Shown: positions 37,539 to 47,773, counted from the first letter of the stretch. The stretch: 64,000 bases of DNA from Ferribacterium limneticum (GCF_020510565.1 NZ_CP075189.1:1534501-1598500), one strand, 5' to 3'. Numbers and translations are program-made. Notes: a model not told the origin generated them from the letters alone.

Positions 37539-37550
37539 CTCAATTGAGTT
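37539..37550. promoter_or_regulatory. Candidate LysR operator CTCAATTGAGTT, site 2
   Basis: These 12 bases are identical to 35589-35600 and lie 57 bases upstream of the hydrolase ATG, a position suited to activation or repression by the LysR protein encoded downstream of the hydrolase. Confidence 0.55.
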
Positions 37551-37603
37551 TTTTGTTGCCTGACATTCCCGGTCGGCATGTGATGCCGATGTCTGGCCCA
37601 ATA

Positions 37604-37633
37604 AAAAACGGAACCCGTTTGGGTTCCGTTTTT
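37604..37633 (-). terminator. Rho-independent terminator after aceB
   Basis: AAAAACGGAACCC (37604-37616) pairs with GGGTTCCGTTTTT (37621-37633) around GTTT. The symmetric A and T runs let it work on both strands; the gene ending here is aceB on the minus strand. Confidence 0.88.
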
Positions 37634-37682
37634 CGTTTTGCCGGGGCTTCGTGCATACCCCGGCGCAGCCGACAGGCGATGC

Positions 37683-39281
37683 TTATTCCATCGCTTCGTA
37701 CAGCGGCAGGGTCAGGAACTCCGGGTATTCCGGGGTCAGCGACATCTGGTCGAAAATGACGGCGGCCTGGTCGTAGGTGGCCGTGTCTTCGCCCTGGGCG
37801 CTGACGGATGCCTTCACCTTGCTCAGCTCTTCGGCAATCATCGGGCGGACCATTTCAACGGTGACCTTGCGGCCGTCGTCAAGGATGCCCTTCGGCGAAA
37901 CGACCCACTGCCACACTTGCGAACGGGAGATTTCGGCGGTGGCGGCGTCTTCCATCAGGTTGTGGATGGGCACGCAGCCGTTGCCGGCCAGCCAGGAGCC
38001 GAGGTAGTGGATGCCGACGTTGATGTTGTTGCGCAGGCCGGCTTCGGTGATCGGCTGTTCCGGCTGGAAATCGAGCCACTGGGCCGGGCCGAAGTTGCCT
38101 TCAACCTGCTTTTCCCACTGGTTCGGCTTGTCGCCAAGAACCTTGACGAACTCTTCCATGGCGATCGGCACGAGGCCCGGGTGGGCCACCCAGCCGCCGT
38201 CAAAGCCGTCGTTGGCGTCGCGGGTCTTGTCGTGGCGGATGCCGGCCAGGGCCTTTTCGTTGGCAACCGGGTCATTCTTGATCGGGATCAGGGCCGACAT
38301 GCCGCCCATGGCCGGGGCGCCTCGCTTGTGGCAAGCCTGGACCAGGGCCAGGGCGTAGCCGCGCATAAAGGGCACTTCCATGGTGATGGCGCTGCGCTGG
38401 GCCAGGCAGAAGTCCTTGTTCTTCTTGAACTTCTTGATGCACGAGAAGATGTAGTCCCAGCGGCCGGCGTTGAGGCCGGACGAGTGGTTGCGCAGTTCGT
38501 AGAGGATTTCTTCCATCTCGAAAGTGGCGAGGATGGTTTCGATCAGCACGGTGGCCTTGATGGTGCCTTGCGGCAGGCCGATGTGGTCCTGGGCCATGAC
38601 GAAAACGTCGTTCCACAGGCGGGCTTCGAGATGGCTTTCCATCTTCGGCAGGTAGTAGAACGGGCCGGCGCCGCGGGCGATCTGTTCCTTGGCGTTATGG
38701 AAGAAGACGACGGCAAAGTCGAAAATGCCGCCGCCGACGCGCTGGCCATCGACCAGCACGTGCTTTTCGTCGAGGTGCCAGCCGCGCGGACGGATCTGCA
38801 GGGTGGCGATGGTGTCGTTGAGCTTGTATTCCTTGCCGTTCTCGTTCTTGAACGACAGTTCGCGGCGGATCGCCTTGTAGAGGTTCATCTGGCCGACGAT
38901 CTGGTTGTCCCAGTTCGGGGAGTTGGAGTCCTCGAAGTCGGTCATGTAGGAATCAGCGCCCGAGTTGAAGGCGTTGATGATCATCTTGGCTTCGACCGGA
39001 CCGGTGATTTCGGTGCGGCGGCGCTCCAGGGCCTTGGGCAGCGGGGCGATCTTCCAGTCGCCTTCGCGGATGGCCTTGGTTTCCGGCAGGAAGTCGGGCA
39101 TTTCGCCGGCGTCGATGCGGGCCTGGCGGGCAACGCGGGCCTTCAGGAGTTCCTGGCGACGGGCTTCGAAGGCGCGGTGCAGCTTGGCGACAAGTTCGAG
39201 GGCTTCGAAGGTGAGGACGGATTCGTAACCCGGCTTGATCGGGCCGGTGATTTGCACGCCTTGGGGCAGGTTGAGGGCCAT
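37683..39281 (-). CDS. aceB: Malate synthase A
   Basis: The 532-residue enzyme condenses glyoxylate with acetyl-CoA to malate, the second step of the glyoxylate shunt. Family stretches include TDFEDSNSPNWDN, the signature-like LNAGRWDYIFSCIKKF and RPRGWHLDEKHV. Length matches E. coli AceB (533). CAGGAG precedes the ATG. It is monocistronic, with a terminator after it, and is divergent from a LysR gene across 113 bases that hold TCTT-N4-AAGA, also found before aceA. Confidence 0.97.
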   Translation of the reverse strand: MALNLPQGVQITGPIKPGYESVLTFEALELVAKLHRAFEARRQELLKARVARQARIDAGEMPDFLPETKAIREGDWKIAPLPKALERRRTEITGPVEAKMIINAFNSGADSYMTDFEDSNSPNWDNQIVGQMNLYKAIRRELSFKNENGKEYKLNDTIATLQIRPRGWHLDEKHVLVDGQRVGGGIFDFAVVFFHNAKEQIARGAGPFYYLPKMESHLEARLWNDVFVMAQDHIGLPQGTIKATVLIETILATFEMEEILYELRNHSSGLNAGRWDYIFSCIKKFKKNKDFCLAQRSAITMEVPFMRGYALALVQACHKRGAPAMGGMSALIPIKNDPVANEKALAGIRHDKTRDANDGFDGGWVAHPGLVPIAMEEFVKVLGDKPNQWEKQVEGNFGPAQWLDFQPEQPITEAGLRNNINVGIHYLGSWLAGNGCVPIHNLMEDAATAEISRSQVWQWVVSPKGILDDGRKVTVEMVRPMIAEELSKVKASVSAQGEDTATYDQAAVIFDQMSLTPEYPEFLTLPLYEAME

Positions 39282-39326
39282 GTGGAACTCCTGAGTGAAG
39301 GATGAATGGATGTTGCGCTGCAGCGA

Positions 39327-39349
39327 ATTCTATGACTCTTCTATAAGAC
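39327..39349 (-). promoter_or_regulatory. Candidate aceB promoter and operator TCTTCTATAAGAC
   Basis: TCTTCTATAAGA (39337-39348) is a TCTT-N4-AAGA palindrome. On the minus strand TAGAAT (39327-39332) is a plausible aceB -10 box, which would place the palindrome between -10 and -35. The same half-sites and spacing, plus the following C, occur before aceA. Confidence 0.5.
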
Positions 39350-39394
39350 TTGAAAGACGGATAGAATCAATTCATCTTTTACTTTAGGTATCAA

Positions 39395-40297
39395 ATGGAC
39401 CGCCTGAAACAGATCGAAGCCTTCGTTTCGGCCGCTACTCGGGGCAGTATGTCCGCGGCAGCGCGGGTCGAGGGTGTTACCCCGGCCATCATCGGCCGGC
39501 GGCTCGATGCCCTAGAGACACGGCTCGGCGTCAAATTAATGCTGCGCACCACGCGCAAGCTGACCATTACTTTCGAGGGCCAGGCTTTTCTCGAGGACTG
39601 CCAGAAAACGCTCAACGACCTGGCCAATGCCGAGGCAGCCGTGTCGCTGGGCAGCGTGCGGGCCAGCGGCCAGTTGCGCGTCTCGGCGCCCTCCGGCTTC
39701 GGCCGGCGCCACGTGGCGCCGCTGGTCGGCGATTTCATGCTGGCCAACCCGGAAGTCCGGGTCAATCTGAACCTCAGCGACCGCCTGGTCGATCTGGTCA
39801 ACGAGAACATCGACTGCGCCATCCGCATCGGCGAATTGACCGATTCGAGCCTGATCAGCGTCCGCCTCGGCGAGATGCGCCGCATGGTCGTCGCCAGCCC
39901 GGCCTATCTGGTCGCCCACGGCGTGCCGCGCGAACCGGCCGATCTCGTGACGCACGAATGCCTGTCGCTCGGCCAGCAGCGCGGCTGGGTCTTTCGCGAT
40001 CCGGAAGGCGGGCAGGTCGATACCATCAAGGTTGGCGGCAGTTTTGAATGCAACGACGGCGCCGTGCTGCACGAATGGGCGCTGGCCGGTCGCGGCCTGG
40101 CCTGGCGCTCGCTGTGGGAAGTCGGCCAGGATTTGAAAGAGGGCACGCTGACCTCGGTGCTCGACGCCTGGCAGGCGCCGCCCATGGGCATCTACGCCGT
40201 CTTTCCGCAACGCCGGCACCTGCCGCTGCGGGTGCGGCTGTTCATCGACCTGCTCAAGGAAACCTACAGCCGGCCGAGTTACTGGGAATTGCGCTGA
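39395..40297 (+). CDS. LysR-family regulator divergent from aceB
   Basis: The 300-residue regulator has an N-terminal HTH (LKQIEAFVSAATRGSMSAAARVEGVTPAIIGRRLDALETRLGVKLMLRTTRKLTITFEGQ) and a substrate-binding domain (about 90-295) with NIDCAIRIGEL. Divergence from aceB makes it the likely regulator of the glyoxylate genes, as LysR proteins commonly control the divergent neighbour and themselves. The shared palindrome at aceA would extend control there. This is inference from position and motif only. Confidence 0.92.
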   Translation: MDRLKQIEAFVSAATRGSMSAAARVEGVTPAIIGRRLDALETRLGVKLMLRTTRKLTITFEGQAFLEDCQKTLNDLANAEAAVSLGSVRASGQLRVSAPSGFGRRHVAPLVGDFMLANPEVRVNLNLSDRLVDLVNENIDCAIRIGELTDSSLISVRLGEMRRMVVASPAYLVAHGVPREPADLVTHECLSLGQQRGWVFRDPEGGQVDTIKVGGSFECNDGAVLHEWALAGRGLAWRSLWEVGQDLKEGTLTSVLDAWQAPPMGIYAVFPQRRHLPLRVRLFIDLLKETYSRPSYWELR

Positions 40298-40304
40298 GGT
40301 TGCC

Positions 40305-40658
40305 ATGAAAACTCCTGTCTATCGTGGCCTCGGTGTGCTTTGTGTCGTGCTCGGCGTGATTGGCGCCGTGCTGCCCCTGCTGCCGACAACGCCTTTCCTG
40401 ATCCTCGCCGCCTATTTCTTCGCTCGTTCGCATCCGGAATGGGAGGCCAGGCTGCTGGCCCATCCGACAGCCGGCCCGGCCATCCGTGCCTGGCGCGATC
40501 ATGGCGCCATTCCGCTCGTTGCCAAGCGGCTGGCGACGGTCCTCATGGCGATCAGTGCCATCGGCGGCTGGTTTGGCCTGCCAGAACCGTGGTGCTACGT
40601 GCCGCTGGCGGTTGCAGTCGTGGTGTTGAGCTGGATGTGGACGCGGCCGTCGGTTTGA
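40305..40658 (+). CDS. YbaN-like DUF454 inner-membrane protein
   Basis: The 117-residue protein has two to three hydrophobic segments (about 7-37, 79-95 and 97-112). GVIGAVLPLLPTTPFLILAAYFFARSHPEWE is the DUF454 signature. The function is unknown. It starts seven bases after the LysR stop, so the two are probably cotranscribed. A dispersed repeat starts two bases after its stop. Confidence 0.88.
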   Translation: MKTPVYRGLGVLCVVLGVIGAVLPLLPTTPFLILAAYFFARSHPEWEARLLAHPTAGPAIRAWRDHGAIPLVAKRLATVLMAISAIGGWFGLPEPWCYVPLAVAVVVLSWMWTRPSV

Positions 40659-40660
40659 AC

Positions 40661-40702
40661 ATTTCAATTTTGGCCATTTTTTCCGGTTGACCGTGGCAAT
40701 GA
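40661..40702 (-). repeat. Dispersed 40-bp repeat, copy 8 (near-consensus)
   Basis: The + strand reads ATTTCAATTTTGGCCA, then TTTTTTCCGGTTGACCGTGG, then CAATG. It begins two bases after the DUF454 stop and lies next to the chemoreceptor terminator coming from the other side. Confidence 0.9.
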
Positions 40703-40712
40703 CCATTCGGAC

Positions 40713-40745
40713 GAAAAAAAGGCCGACCTCCGCAGAGTGTCGGCC
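40713..40745 (-). terminator. Rho-independent terminator of the 40766 chemoreceptor gene
   Basis: GGCCGAC (40721-40727) pairs with GTCGGCC (40739-40745). The preceding run of seven A becomes the U-tract on the minus strand. It closely resembles the aceA terminator. Confidence 0.82.
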
Positions 40746-40765
40746 CTTGTCGGCTGGCGGGCAGC

Positions 40766-42421
40766 TTATACCTTGAAGCGTTCGGCGGTTGCCCGCATGC
40801 GGGCTGAGGTTTCGCGGATGTTGCGAACGGCGATCGCCGCCTGCTGAACGCTGGCGTTGCTCTCTTCGGATGCCTGGGCGACATTTTCGACGCGTCGCGC
40901 GATGTCCTGGCTGGCGGCACCCTGTTCGGACATGGCGTCGGCAATGTCGTGAACGACGCGGACGACCTTGGCCGAGCCTTCCCGAATGGAAACAATGGCC
41001 TGTCCGGCTTCCTGCGCGTGTTCTGTTCCCTTGCCGACCTGCGCGACGGTGTGTTCCATGTTGTCGACCGCCGAGCGCGAACAGCTCTGGATATTGTTGA
41101 TCATGGCGGCGATTTCCCCCGTTGCGTTCGAGGTTCGCTCGGCCAGTTTGCGCACTTCGTCGGCGACGACGGCAAATCCGCGGCCAGCCTCGCCGGCGCG
41201 GGCCGCTTCGATGGCGGCGTTGAGGGCGAGCAGGTTGGTCTGGTCGGCAACGTCCTTGATTACCTGAACAACCGACGATATGCGATCGGAGCTTTCGCCC
41301 AACGCCTTGATGGTGGTGCTGACTTCACCGATGACCAGGGCGATTTTTTCGATCTCGGCGACGGTGTTATCGATCACCTTGCCGCCCGTTTCAGCGCTTT
41401 GTCCTGCCGATTCGGAAATGTTCATGGCCTCGTTGGTGCTGTCCGAAACGGAGGAAATGCTGACCGACATTTCCTCGACCGAGGCGGCCATGGCCGAAGC
41501 CGATTCGCTGGTGCTCATCGACGCCTTGGCGGCCTGGTCGGATGAGGCGGCCAGGGTCATCAGGGCGTCATCGACGCTGATCATGTTTTGCTTGAGATCG
41601 GTGAGGCTGGTTCGCAGCGTCGCCATCATGGTGTTGAAGGCGTGTGCCGTATCGGCAATTTCGTTGTGGCCTTCAATATTGATGCTGCCAGTAAAGTCAT
41701 TTTGGCTGGCGGCACGATCGATGACCGTGCGCATCTGATTCAGCGGGCCGACGATTGAACGAATGGTCAGGAAGGCAATCAGCAGCGCCAAGGCGCTACC
41801 GATGACCATGATCGTGATCGACAGGTTGCGCAGACTGGTGCTGCTGGCCAGGGAGGTCTCGTAGTGCTCTTTGACGGCGCTTTGCTGAGCTTCGGCTAGT
41901 TCGCGGAAAGCCTGGTTCATTTTGGCACCGTAGGTGGCATTGGCCTTCAGGAAGGTGGCGACGCTTTCAGTCGTGAAGTCACCGGCCTTCAGGCGAGCGG
42001 CAACAGGGCGCAGGACTTCGCTGACGAAGTTTTCGTACAGCGGTTGAATTTCCTTGGCCAGTTTGGCTTCCTGGCTGGCCGGGTCAAGATGCGGAATCAA
42101 ATCTTTCCACGTCTCGTCGGCCCATTTGATGTTCTTTTCGATGTTGTCGGTATGCTCGGTCACCGGGTGATTGTGCAACTTCGCGTAATCGAATGCCGGA
42201 TTGTGCTGGAAAGCACGAAATACATGACTCTCGTTTTCCACGATCAGGCGTCGCAGGCGGGCCACTTCGCGCATCGGAATCGTTTGCTGCTCATAGGTTT
42301 CCTGCAAATCGTGAATGGCTGAGCCGGTGGCGTAAAACCCCATGCCACCGACAACGACCAGCAAGGCAGCCATGCCGAGAACAAGTGCGAAAAGACGGGT
42401 ACGAACGGAGATGTTGTTCAT
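40766..42421 (-). CDS. Methyl-accepting chemotaxis protein with four-helix-bundle sensor
   Basis: The 551-residue receptor has a membrane helix at about 8-30, a mostly helical periplasmic four-helix-bundle-type domain (about 33-195), a second helix at about 198-218, HAMP ([17 protein letters not shown]), and a signalling domain with [34 protein letters not shown]. The ATG at 42421 gives [17 protein letters not shown]. It is flanked by its own terminator. It is the third receptor in the window, again with no che genes nearby. The ligand is unknown. Confidence 0.93.
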   Translation of the reverse strand: MNNISVRTRLFALVLGMAALLVVVGGMGFYATGSAIHDLQETYEQQTIPMREVARLRRLIVENESHVFRAFQHNPAFDYAKLHNHPVTEHTDNIEKNIKWADETWKDLIPHLDPASQEAKLAKEIQPLYENFVSEVLRPVAARLKAGDFTTESVATFLKANATYGAKMNQAFRELAEAQQSAVKEHYETSLASSTSLRNLSITIMVIGSALALLIAFLTIRSIVGPLNQMRTVIDRAASQNDFTGSINIEGHNEIADTAHAFNTMMATLRTSLTDLKQNMISVDDALMTLAASSDQAAKASMSTSESASAMAASVEEMSVSISSVSDSTNEAMNISESAGQSAETGGKVIDNTVAEIEKIALVIGEVSTTIKALGESSDRISSVVQVIKDVADQTNLLALNAAIEAARAGEAGRGFAVVADEVRKLAERTSNATGEIAAMINNIQSCSRSAVDNMEHTVAQVGKGTEHAQEAGQAIVSIREGSAKVVRVVHDIADAMSEQGAASQDIARRVENVAQASEESNASVQQAAIAVRNIRETSARMRATAERFKV

Positions 42422-42509
42422 GATATTTCCGGTATTTTTGGTATTGGCAATTGCATTGTATGCCAAAGGTAATAGGCCGGGGGCATAAAAATACGGAAAT
42501 TGAAAAGAA

Positions 42510-42537
42510 AAAGGCCGGCACCTTGTGAGTGTCGGCC
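42510..42537 (-). terminator. Rho-independent terminator after aceA
   Basis: GGCCGGCAC (42513-42521) pairs with GTGTCGGCC (42529-42537), with one G-T pair and a 7-base loop. The upstream A-rich run forms the U-tract on the minus strand. Confidence 0.82.
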
Positions 42538-42582
42538 TTCGTTTGCCGCCTGGTCGGGCGGCAATTCAAAGCGGTAGGCTTC

Positions 42583-43881
42583 TTAGTGGAACTGCTCTTC
42601 TTCGGTCGAGCCGGTCAGCGCGGTAACGCTGGACTTGCCACCCTGGATGACGGTGGTGACGTCGTCGAAGTAACCGGTACCGACTTCCTGCTGGTGCGAC
42701 ACGAAGGTGTAGCCACGGTCGCGAGCAGCGAATTCCGGCTCCTGAACCTTCTCGACGTAGGCCGACATGCCGCGCTTGGCGTAGTCCTGAGCCAGGTCGA
42801 ACATGTGGTACCACATGTTGTGGATGCCAGCCAGGGTGATGAACTGGTACTTGTAGCCCATGGCGCCCAGTTCCTTCTGGAACTTGGCAATGGTGGCGTC
42901 GTCAAGGTTCTTCTTCCAGTTGAAGGAAGGCGAACAGTTGTAGGCCAGCATCTTGCCCGGGTGAACCTTATGCACAGCTTCGGCGAACTTGCGGGCAAAT
43001 TCCAGATCCGGCGTGCCGGTTTCGCACCACACCAGATCGGCGTAGTCAGCGTAAGCGATAGCGCGGGAGATGGCCTGGTCCAGACCCTTCTTGGTCTTGT
43101 AGAAGCCTTCAGCGGTACGCTCGCCGGTCAGGAACGGCTTGTCGTTCTCGTCGTAGTCGGAGGTCAGCAGGTCAGCAGCTTCGGCATCGGTACGGGCGAT
43201 AACCAGGGTCGGCACGCCATAGACGTCAGACGCCATACGGGCAGCGATCAGCTTCTGGATGGCTTCGGTGGTCGGGACCAGAACCTTGCCGCCCATGTGG
43301 CCGCACTTCTTGACGGAGGCCAGCTGGTCTTCCCAATGCACGCCGGCAGCGCCAGCGCGGATCATGGCCTTCATCAGTTCGTAGGCGTTCAGCACGCCGC
43401 CGAAACCGGCTTCAGCGTCAGCCACGATCGGCAGGTGGTATTCGACGTGGCCAGCATCACCGGCGTTGATGTTCTTCGACCACTGGATTTCGTCGGCGCG
43501 GTTGAAGGCATTGTTGATGCGCTCGACAACCTTCGGCACGGAGTCAACCGGGTACAGGGACTGGTCCGGATACATGGCGGCGTATTCGTTGTTGTCGGCG
43601 GCAACTTGCCAGCCGGACAGGTAGATGGCCTTGATGCCAGCCTTGGCTTGCTGAACGGCTTGACCGCCGGTCAGGGCGCCCAGGCAGTTGACGTAGGGGG
43701 TGTTGTTGACCAGATCCCACAGCTTCTCGGCGCCACGGCGAGCGAGGGTGTGCTCGACCTGGAAGGAACCGCGCAGACGGACGACGTCAGCAGCGGAGTA
43801 GCCGCGCTTGATGCCCTTCCAGCGGGGGTTTTCAGCCCAGTCTTTTTCGAGGGCGGCGATTTGCTGTTCGCGAGTGCTCAT
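42583..43881 (-). CDS. aceA: Isocitrate lyase
   Basis: The 432-residue enzyme splits isocitrate into glyoxylate and succinate, the first step of the glyoxylate shunt. The signature [14 protein letters not shown] holds the catalytic Cys193 (Cys195 in E. coli). [17 protein letters not shown] and the C-terminal STEEEQFH are also family-like. GAGGAA precedes the ATG. It stands alone with its own promoter and terminator, 3.3 kb from aceB. It competes with the two isocitrate dehydrogenases encoded upstream. Confidence 0.97.
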   Translation of the reverse strand: MSTREQQIAALEKDWAENPRWKGIKRGYSAADVVRLRGSFQVEHTLARRGAEKLWDLVNNTPYVNCLGALTGGQAVQQAKAGIKAIYLSGWQVAADNNEYAAMYPDQSLYPVDSVPKVVERINNAFNRADEIQWSKNINAGDAGHVEYHLPIVADAEAGFGGVLNAYELMKAMIRAGAAGVHWEDQLASVKKCGHMGGKVLVPTTEAIQKLIAARMASDVYGVPTLVIARTDAEAADLLTSDYDENDKPFLTGERTAEGFYKTKKGLDQAISRAIAYADYADLVWCETGTPDLEFARKFAEAVHKVHPGKMLAYNCSPSFNWKKNLDDATIAKFQKELGAMGYKYQFITLAGIHNMWYHMFDLAQDYAKRGMSAYVEKVQEPEFAARDRGYTFVSHQQEVGTGYFDDVTTVIQGGKSSVTALTGSTEEEQFH

Positions 43882-43957
43882 GTGAATTCCTCAGGTAATT
43901 TGGTTTGGGGGTTTCGGCGAAGAACCGAGTGACTATGGTGCAGTGCCGATGGAAGAA

Positions 43958-43986
43958 AGTATAGTGATTTTTTTGCGGGGCAGCAA
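43958..43986 (-). promoter_or_regulatory. Candidate aceA promoter
   Basis: On the minus strand TTGCTG (43986-43981) and TATACT (43963-43958) are 17 bases apart, about 77 bases before the aceA ATG. The weak -35 fits dependence on an activator bound just upstream. Confidence 0.5.
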
Positions 43987-43988
43987 CA

Positions 43989-44002
43989 GTCTTATATAAG
44001 AC
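43989..44002. promoter_or_regulatory. Candidate operator GTCTTATATAAGAC upstream of aceA
   Basis: This perfect 14-bp palindrome sits immediately upstream of the predicted -35 box, where an activator touches polymerase. The half-sites TCTT and AAGA with N4 match the aceB site. A second ATAAGAC follows at 44003-44009. Confidence 0.6.
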
Positions 44003-44098
44003 ATAAGACATTTTGTTTTTTAATAAAAACAGCGAATTACGATCGATATTTCACGATGCAAAACGCTGTTTGTTTTTATGAAATGAAATTGCGCTGCG

Positions 44099-44590
44099 TC
44101 AGCACAAGGTTTTGCTGCTGACCAGAACGCCATCCTCGTCGGCGTACAGATATTCACCGGGGGTAAAGGTTACGCCGCCGAATGTCACGGCGATATTCTT
44201 GTCGCCGACGCCCTTCTTGAGCGTCTTTTGCGGGTGGGTGTTGAGCGCCCGGACGCCGATATCGATGCCGTTGATGTCGCCAGAATCACGGATGCAACCG
44301 TATACAACGACCCCGGCCCAGCCGTTCTTGGCCGCAAGGATGGCCAGTTGGTCGCCAACCAACGCACAGCGCAGCGAGCCGCCGCCGTCAATGACGAGAA
44401 CCTTGCCCTTGCCATCCTCAGCAAAGGCTTCGCGGACCAGCGAATTGTCCTCGAAAATCTTGAGCGTGACGATCTCGCCGGAAAAGCTCGTACGGCCGCC
44501 ATAGCGCTGGAACATCGGGGCAACGACGCGCACGGTCTTGCCCAATTCGGATTCGAATTCATCGCAAAGGTCAGGGGTCTTGAAGGTCAT
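44099..44590 (-). CDS. RraA family protein
   Basis: The 163-residue protein matches RraA, which binds RNase E and lowers its activity in E. coli. The same fold also occurs as 4-hydroxy-4-methyl-2-oxoglutarate/oxaloacetate aldolases. [25 protein letters not shown] is the family core, and the Arg-Asp pair of the aldolase site (RDS) is present, so either role is possible. It starts about 65 bases upstream of the clpA end, separated from it by the clpA terminator. Confidence 0.88.
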   Translation of the reverse strand: MTFKTPDLCDEFESELGKTVRVVAPMFQRYGGRTSFSGEIVTLKIFEDNSLVREAFAEDGKGKVLVIDGGGSLRCALVGDQLAILAAKNGWAGVVVYGCIRDSGDINGIDIGVRALNTHPQKTLKKGVGDKNIAVTFGGVTFTPGEYLYADEDGVLVSSKTLC

Positions 44591-44610
44591 TCTGGAGTCC
44601 TCGAAATAAA

Positions 44611-44636
44611 AAAGCCGTGCAATGTTGCACGGCTTT
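44611..44636 (-). terminator. Rho-independent terminator after clpA
   Basis: AAAGCCGTGC and GCACGGCTTT form a 10-bp stem with loop AATGTT. The A-run before it on the + strand (44606-44613) is the U-tract for the minus-strand clpA transcript. Confidence 0.85.
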
Positions 44637-44655
44637 CGGGGTGGATGGCAATGCT

Positions 44656-46920
44656 TCAGACGGTGGCTTCGGCTTTTTCTTCCTCGAAGTCGAGTTTGAT
44701 TTTGCCGTCCTTGTCGAGGTCGACCGTGACCCGGCCACCGCTCGACAGCTTGCCGAACAGCAACTCGTCGGCCAGGGCCGAACGGATCGTGTCCTGGATC
44801 AGCCGGGCCATCGGGCGGGCGCCCATGAGCGGATCGAAACCCTTTTCGGCGAGCAGTTCCTTCACAGCCTCGGTGAAATGGGCTTCCACCTTCTTCTCGT
44901 GCAACTGTTCCTCAAGCTGCATGAGGAACTTGTCGACGACACGCAGGATGACCTCGTGATCGAGCGGGCCGAAGGAGATCGTCGCATCGAGGCGATTGCG
45001 GAACTCGGGCGTGAACAGACGCTTGATTTCGACCATCTCGTCGCCGGTCTGCTTCGAGCTAGTAAAGCCCATGCTCGATTTCTGCAGATCAGCCGCGCCG
45101 GCATTGGTGGTCATGATGATCACCACGTTGCGGAAATCGGCCTTGCGCCCGTTGTTGTCGGTCAGCGTGCCGTGATCCATGACCTGCAAGAGGATGTTGA
45201 AGATATCCGGATGTGCCTTCTCGATTTCATCGAGAAGCAGCACGCAATACGGCTTCTTGGTCACGCCCTCTGTGAGCAGGCCGCCCTGCTCAAAGCCGAC
45301 ATAGCCCGGTGGCGCGCCGATCAGGCGGGAAACCGCGTGGCGTTCCATGTATTCGCTCATGTCGAAACGGAGCAGTTCAACGCCAAGGCAGTAGGCCAGT
45401 TGCTTGGCCACCTCCGTCTTGCCAACGCCGGTCGGGCCGCTGAACAGGAAGGAACCGATCGGCTTGCCGGGATTGCCAAGCCCCGAACGAGCCATCTTGA
45501 TGGCCTTGGCCAGCGCGTCGATCGCCTTGTCCTGACCAAAGACGACCGCCTTCAGGTCGCGATCAAGGTTCTTGAGCGCACCGCGATCGTCGAGCGTGAC
45601 ATGCTGCGACGGGATACGGGCGATCTTGGCGACGATCTCCTCGATATCCGTCTTGTTGATGACTTTTTTCTGCTTCGATTTCGGCAGGATACGCTGCGCT
45701 GCACCAGCCTCGTCGATGACATCGATTGCCTTGTCAGGCAAGTGGCGGTCGGTGATGTAGCGGGCCGACAGTTCGACCGCTGACGAAATCGCCGTGGCCG
45801 AATACTTGATGCCATGGTGGGCTTCGAAGCGCGCTTTCAATCCCTTGAGAATCTCCACCGTTTCAGCGACGGACGGTTCATTGACGTCGATTTTCTGGAA
45901 GCGGCGGGACAGGGCGCTGTCCTTCTCAAAAATTCCGCGGAACTCGGTGTAGGTCGTCGCCCCGATGCACTTCAACTGACCGGAGGAAAGTGCCGGCTTG
46001 AGCAGGTTGGACGCATCCAGCGTGCCGCCGGAAGCCGAGCCGGCGCCGATCAGGGTATGGATTTCGTCAATGAACAGGATGGCGTGCGGGTTGTCCTGGA
46101 GGGCCTTGAGAACACCTTTCAGGCGCTGTTCGAAATCGCCGCGGTACTTGGTCCCGGCCAGCAGAGAACCCATGTCCAGCGAGTAGATGTTGGCCTTGGC
46201 CAAGATTTCCGGAACATCGCCTTCGACCACTTTGCGGGCCAGTCCTTCGGCGATGGCCGTCTTGCCAACGCCGGCTTCGCCGACCAGCAGCGGGTTGTTC
46301 TTGCGCCGGCGGCACAATGTCTGGATAACGCGCTCCAGTTCCTTGTCGCGGCCGATCAGCGGGTCGATCTTACCCTGCAGTGCCAGTGCATTGAGGTTGA
46401 TCGTGTATTGCTCCAGCGGTCCGGCTTCAGCTTTTTCGCCATCGGTTTCAACTTCGCCTTCCGGTGCTGCCTTGGCTTGCTGCGGTACCTTGCTGATGCC
46501 GTGCGAGATGTAATTCACCACGTCGAGCCGTGTCACGCCCTGTTTTTGCAGGAAATAGACGGCGTGTGAGTCCTTCTCACCATAGATGGCGACCAGCACG
46601 TTGGCGCCGTTGACTTCCTTCTTGCCCGAAGACTGGACGTGCAGGATGGCGCGTTGAATGACACGCTGGAAACCGAGCGTTGGTTGCGTATCGATGTCGT
46701 CCTCGCCGGAAACGGTTGGCGTGTGCTCGTCGATGAAATTGGTCAGATCCTTGCGTAGCGTGTCAGTCTTGGCGCCACAGGAGCGCAAGGCCTCAGCCGC
46801 AGAAGGATTGTCGATCAGCGCCAGCAGCAGATGTTCGACGGTAATGAACTCGTGGCGTTTTTGACGCGCCTCGACGAAGGCCATGTGCAGGCTGACTTCG
46901 AGTTCCTGGGCAATCATCAA
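44656..46920 (-). CDS. clpA: ATP-dependent Clp protease ATP-binding subunit ClpA
   Basis: The 754-residue AAA+ unfoldase feeds substrates to ClpP. It has an N-terminal double-Clp domain (1-145), a first AAA domain with Walker A GEAGVGKT (214-221) and a second with GPTGVGKT (495-502). A ClpP-docking IGL/IGF-type loop lies in the second AAA domain, and [11 protein letters not shown] follows. clpS lies upstream, overlapping by four bases (ATGA), as is standard. clpP is not in the window. Full length. Confidence 0.97.
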   Translation of the reverse strand: MMIAQELEVSLHMAFVEARQKRHEFITVEHLLLALIDNPSAAEALRSCGAKTDTLRKDLTNFIDEHTPTVSGEDDIDTQPTLGFQRVIQRAILHVQSSGKKEVNGANVLVAIYGEKDSHAVYFLQKQGVTRLDVVNYISHGISKVPQQAKAAPEGEVETDGEKAEAGPLEQYTINLNALALQGKIDPLIGRDKELERVIQTLCRRRKNNPLLVGEAGVGKTAIAEGLARKVVEGDVPEILAKANIYSLDMGSLLAGTKYRGDFEQRLKGVLKALQDNPHAILFIDEIHTLIGAGSASGGTLDASNLLKPALSSGQLKCIGATTYTEFRGIFEKDSALSRRFQKIDVNEPSVAETVEILKGLKARFEAHHGIKYSATAISSAVELSARYITDRHLPDKAIDVIDEAGAAQRILPKSKQKKVINKTDIEEIVAKIARIPSQHVTLDDRGALKNLDRDLKAVVFGQDKAIDALAKAIKMARSGLGNPGKPIGSFLFSGPTGVGKTEVAKQLAYCLGVELLRFDMSEYMERHAVSRLIGAPPGYVGFEQGGLLTEGVTKKPYCVLLLDEIEKAHPDIFNILLQVMDHGTLTDNNGRKADFRNVVIIMTTNAGAADLQKSSMGFTSSKQTGDEMVEIKRLFTPEFRNRLDATISFGPLDHEVILRVVDKFLMQLEEQLHEKKVEAHFTEAVKELLAEKGFDPLMGARPMARLIQDTIRSALADELLFGKLSSGGRVTVDLDKDGKIKLDFEEEKAEATV

Positions 46921-47225
46921 TTTTCCTCCATGATGCAGGCAAGCGGGTGTTGGTGCTGGCGTGCGAATGCAATGACCTGTTCAACTTTGGTTGCAGCAAT
47001 GTCCCGCGGGAAAATTCCGCAGACGCCACGACCCTCGTTGTGAACTTTGAGCATGATTTGCGTTGCTTGTTCAGTATCCAGAGAAAAAAACCGCTGCAGC
47101 ACGGTGATTACAAAATCCATAGGCGTGTAATCGTCGTTCAGCAGCAGCACCTTGTACATCTTCGGCGGACCCAGCTTGCTGCGCTGTGCCGCGAGTTGTC
47201 CGCCTTCCTGTGCCTTTGTCGCCAT
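46917..47225 (-). CDS. clpS: ClpS adaptor protein
   Basis: The 102-residue adaptor delivers N-degron substrates to Clp[25 protein letters not shown] and [20 protein letters not shown] are the family core, with the binding-pocket DDYTPM and the conserved His present. The basic N-terminal tail is short. It is cotranscribed with clpA and divergent from the cold-shock gene. Confidence 0.96.
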   Translation of the reverse strand: MATKAQEGGQLAAQRSKLGPPKMYKVLLLNDDYTPMDFVITVLQRFFSLDTEQATQIMLKVHNEGRGVCGIFPRDIAATKVEQVIAFARQHQHPLACIMEEN

Positions 47226-47497
47226 GCGTTCGATTTTATACAGTCCGTCTTAATCCGCAATATAAAACATTGGGGCGAATTGGCCGATTTCCAGATCGGG
47301 GCGAAGATTCGCCGAGCCCTGATTTGCTGCGGCGCCGCATCGAAACTTGTTGACGATAAAATTCAACTGGCGTAGAAAGCAATCGTGTTTGGCTTCTAGG
47401 CGTATCGAGGTTGCTGCAATGCACCGGGTCACTGAGTTCAAACAGGGAGTCGGGGAGACCCGTAAATTTGTTCGTCTTTTGTAAGAAAGTTGCAAAC

Positions 47498-47701
47498 ATG
47501 GCAATCGGTACTGTCAAGTGGTTCAATGATTCCAAGGGTTTTGGCTTTATCACTCCTGATGATGGCAGCGAAGATCTCTTCGCACATTTCTCCGCCATCA
47601 ACATGAATGGTTTCAAGACTCTGAAGGAAGGTCAAAAAGTTTCCTTCGACGTCGTGCAAGGCCCCAAGGGCAAGCAGGCTTCCAATATCCAGAGCACCTA
47701 A
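47498..47701 (+). CDS. CspA-family cold-shock protein
   Basis: The 67-residue single-domain protein reads [20 protein letters not shown], with the RNA-binding motifs KGFGFI (13-18) and LFAHF (27-31). It binds single-stranded RNA and DNA and acts as an RNA chaperone. The ATG at 47498 starts the family sequence; AAGAAAG lies upstream. The 272-base gap to clpS allows a long 5' leader, as in cspA genes that are regulated by mRNA structure, but I could not fix a transcription start. A strong terminator follows. Confidence 0.96.
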   Translation: MAIGTVKWFNDSKGFGFITPDDGSEDLFAHFSAINMNGFKTLKEGQKVSFDVVQGPKGKQASNIQST

Positions 47702-47721
47702 GCTTCGGATAACAGCACGTT

Positions 47722-47753
47722 AAAAAGCCCGTCTGAATTCAGACGGGCTTTTT
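47722..47753. terminator. Bidirectional terminator between the cold-shock gene and soxZ
   Basis: AAAAAGCCCGTCTGAA is followed directly by its perfect complement TTCAGACGGGCTTTTT, a 32-bp palindrome with A and T runs at the ends. It serves both convergent genes. Confidence 0.92.
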
Positions 47754-47773
47754 CTTTGGTAGGTCGGAAATAC

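Noticed and set aside
44715..44735. GGTCGACCGTGACCCGG inside clpA as a repeat copy
   Set aside because: Only about eleven bases match; the codons encode the ordinary ClpA C-terminal RVTVDLD.
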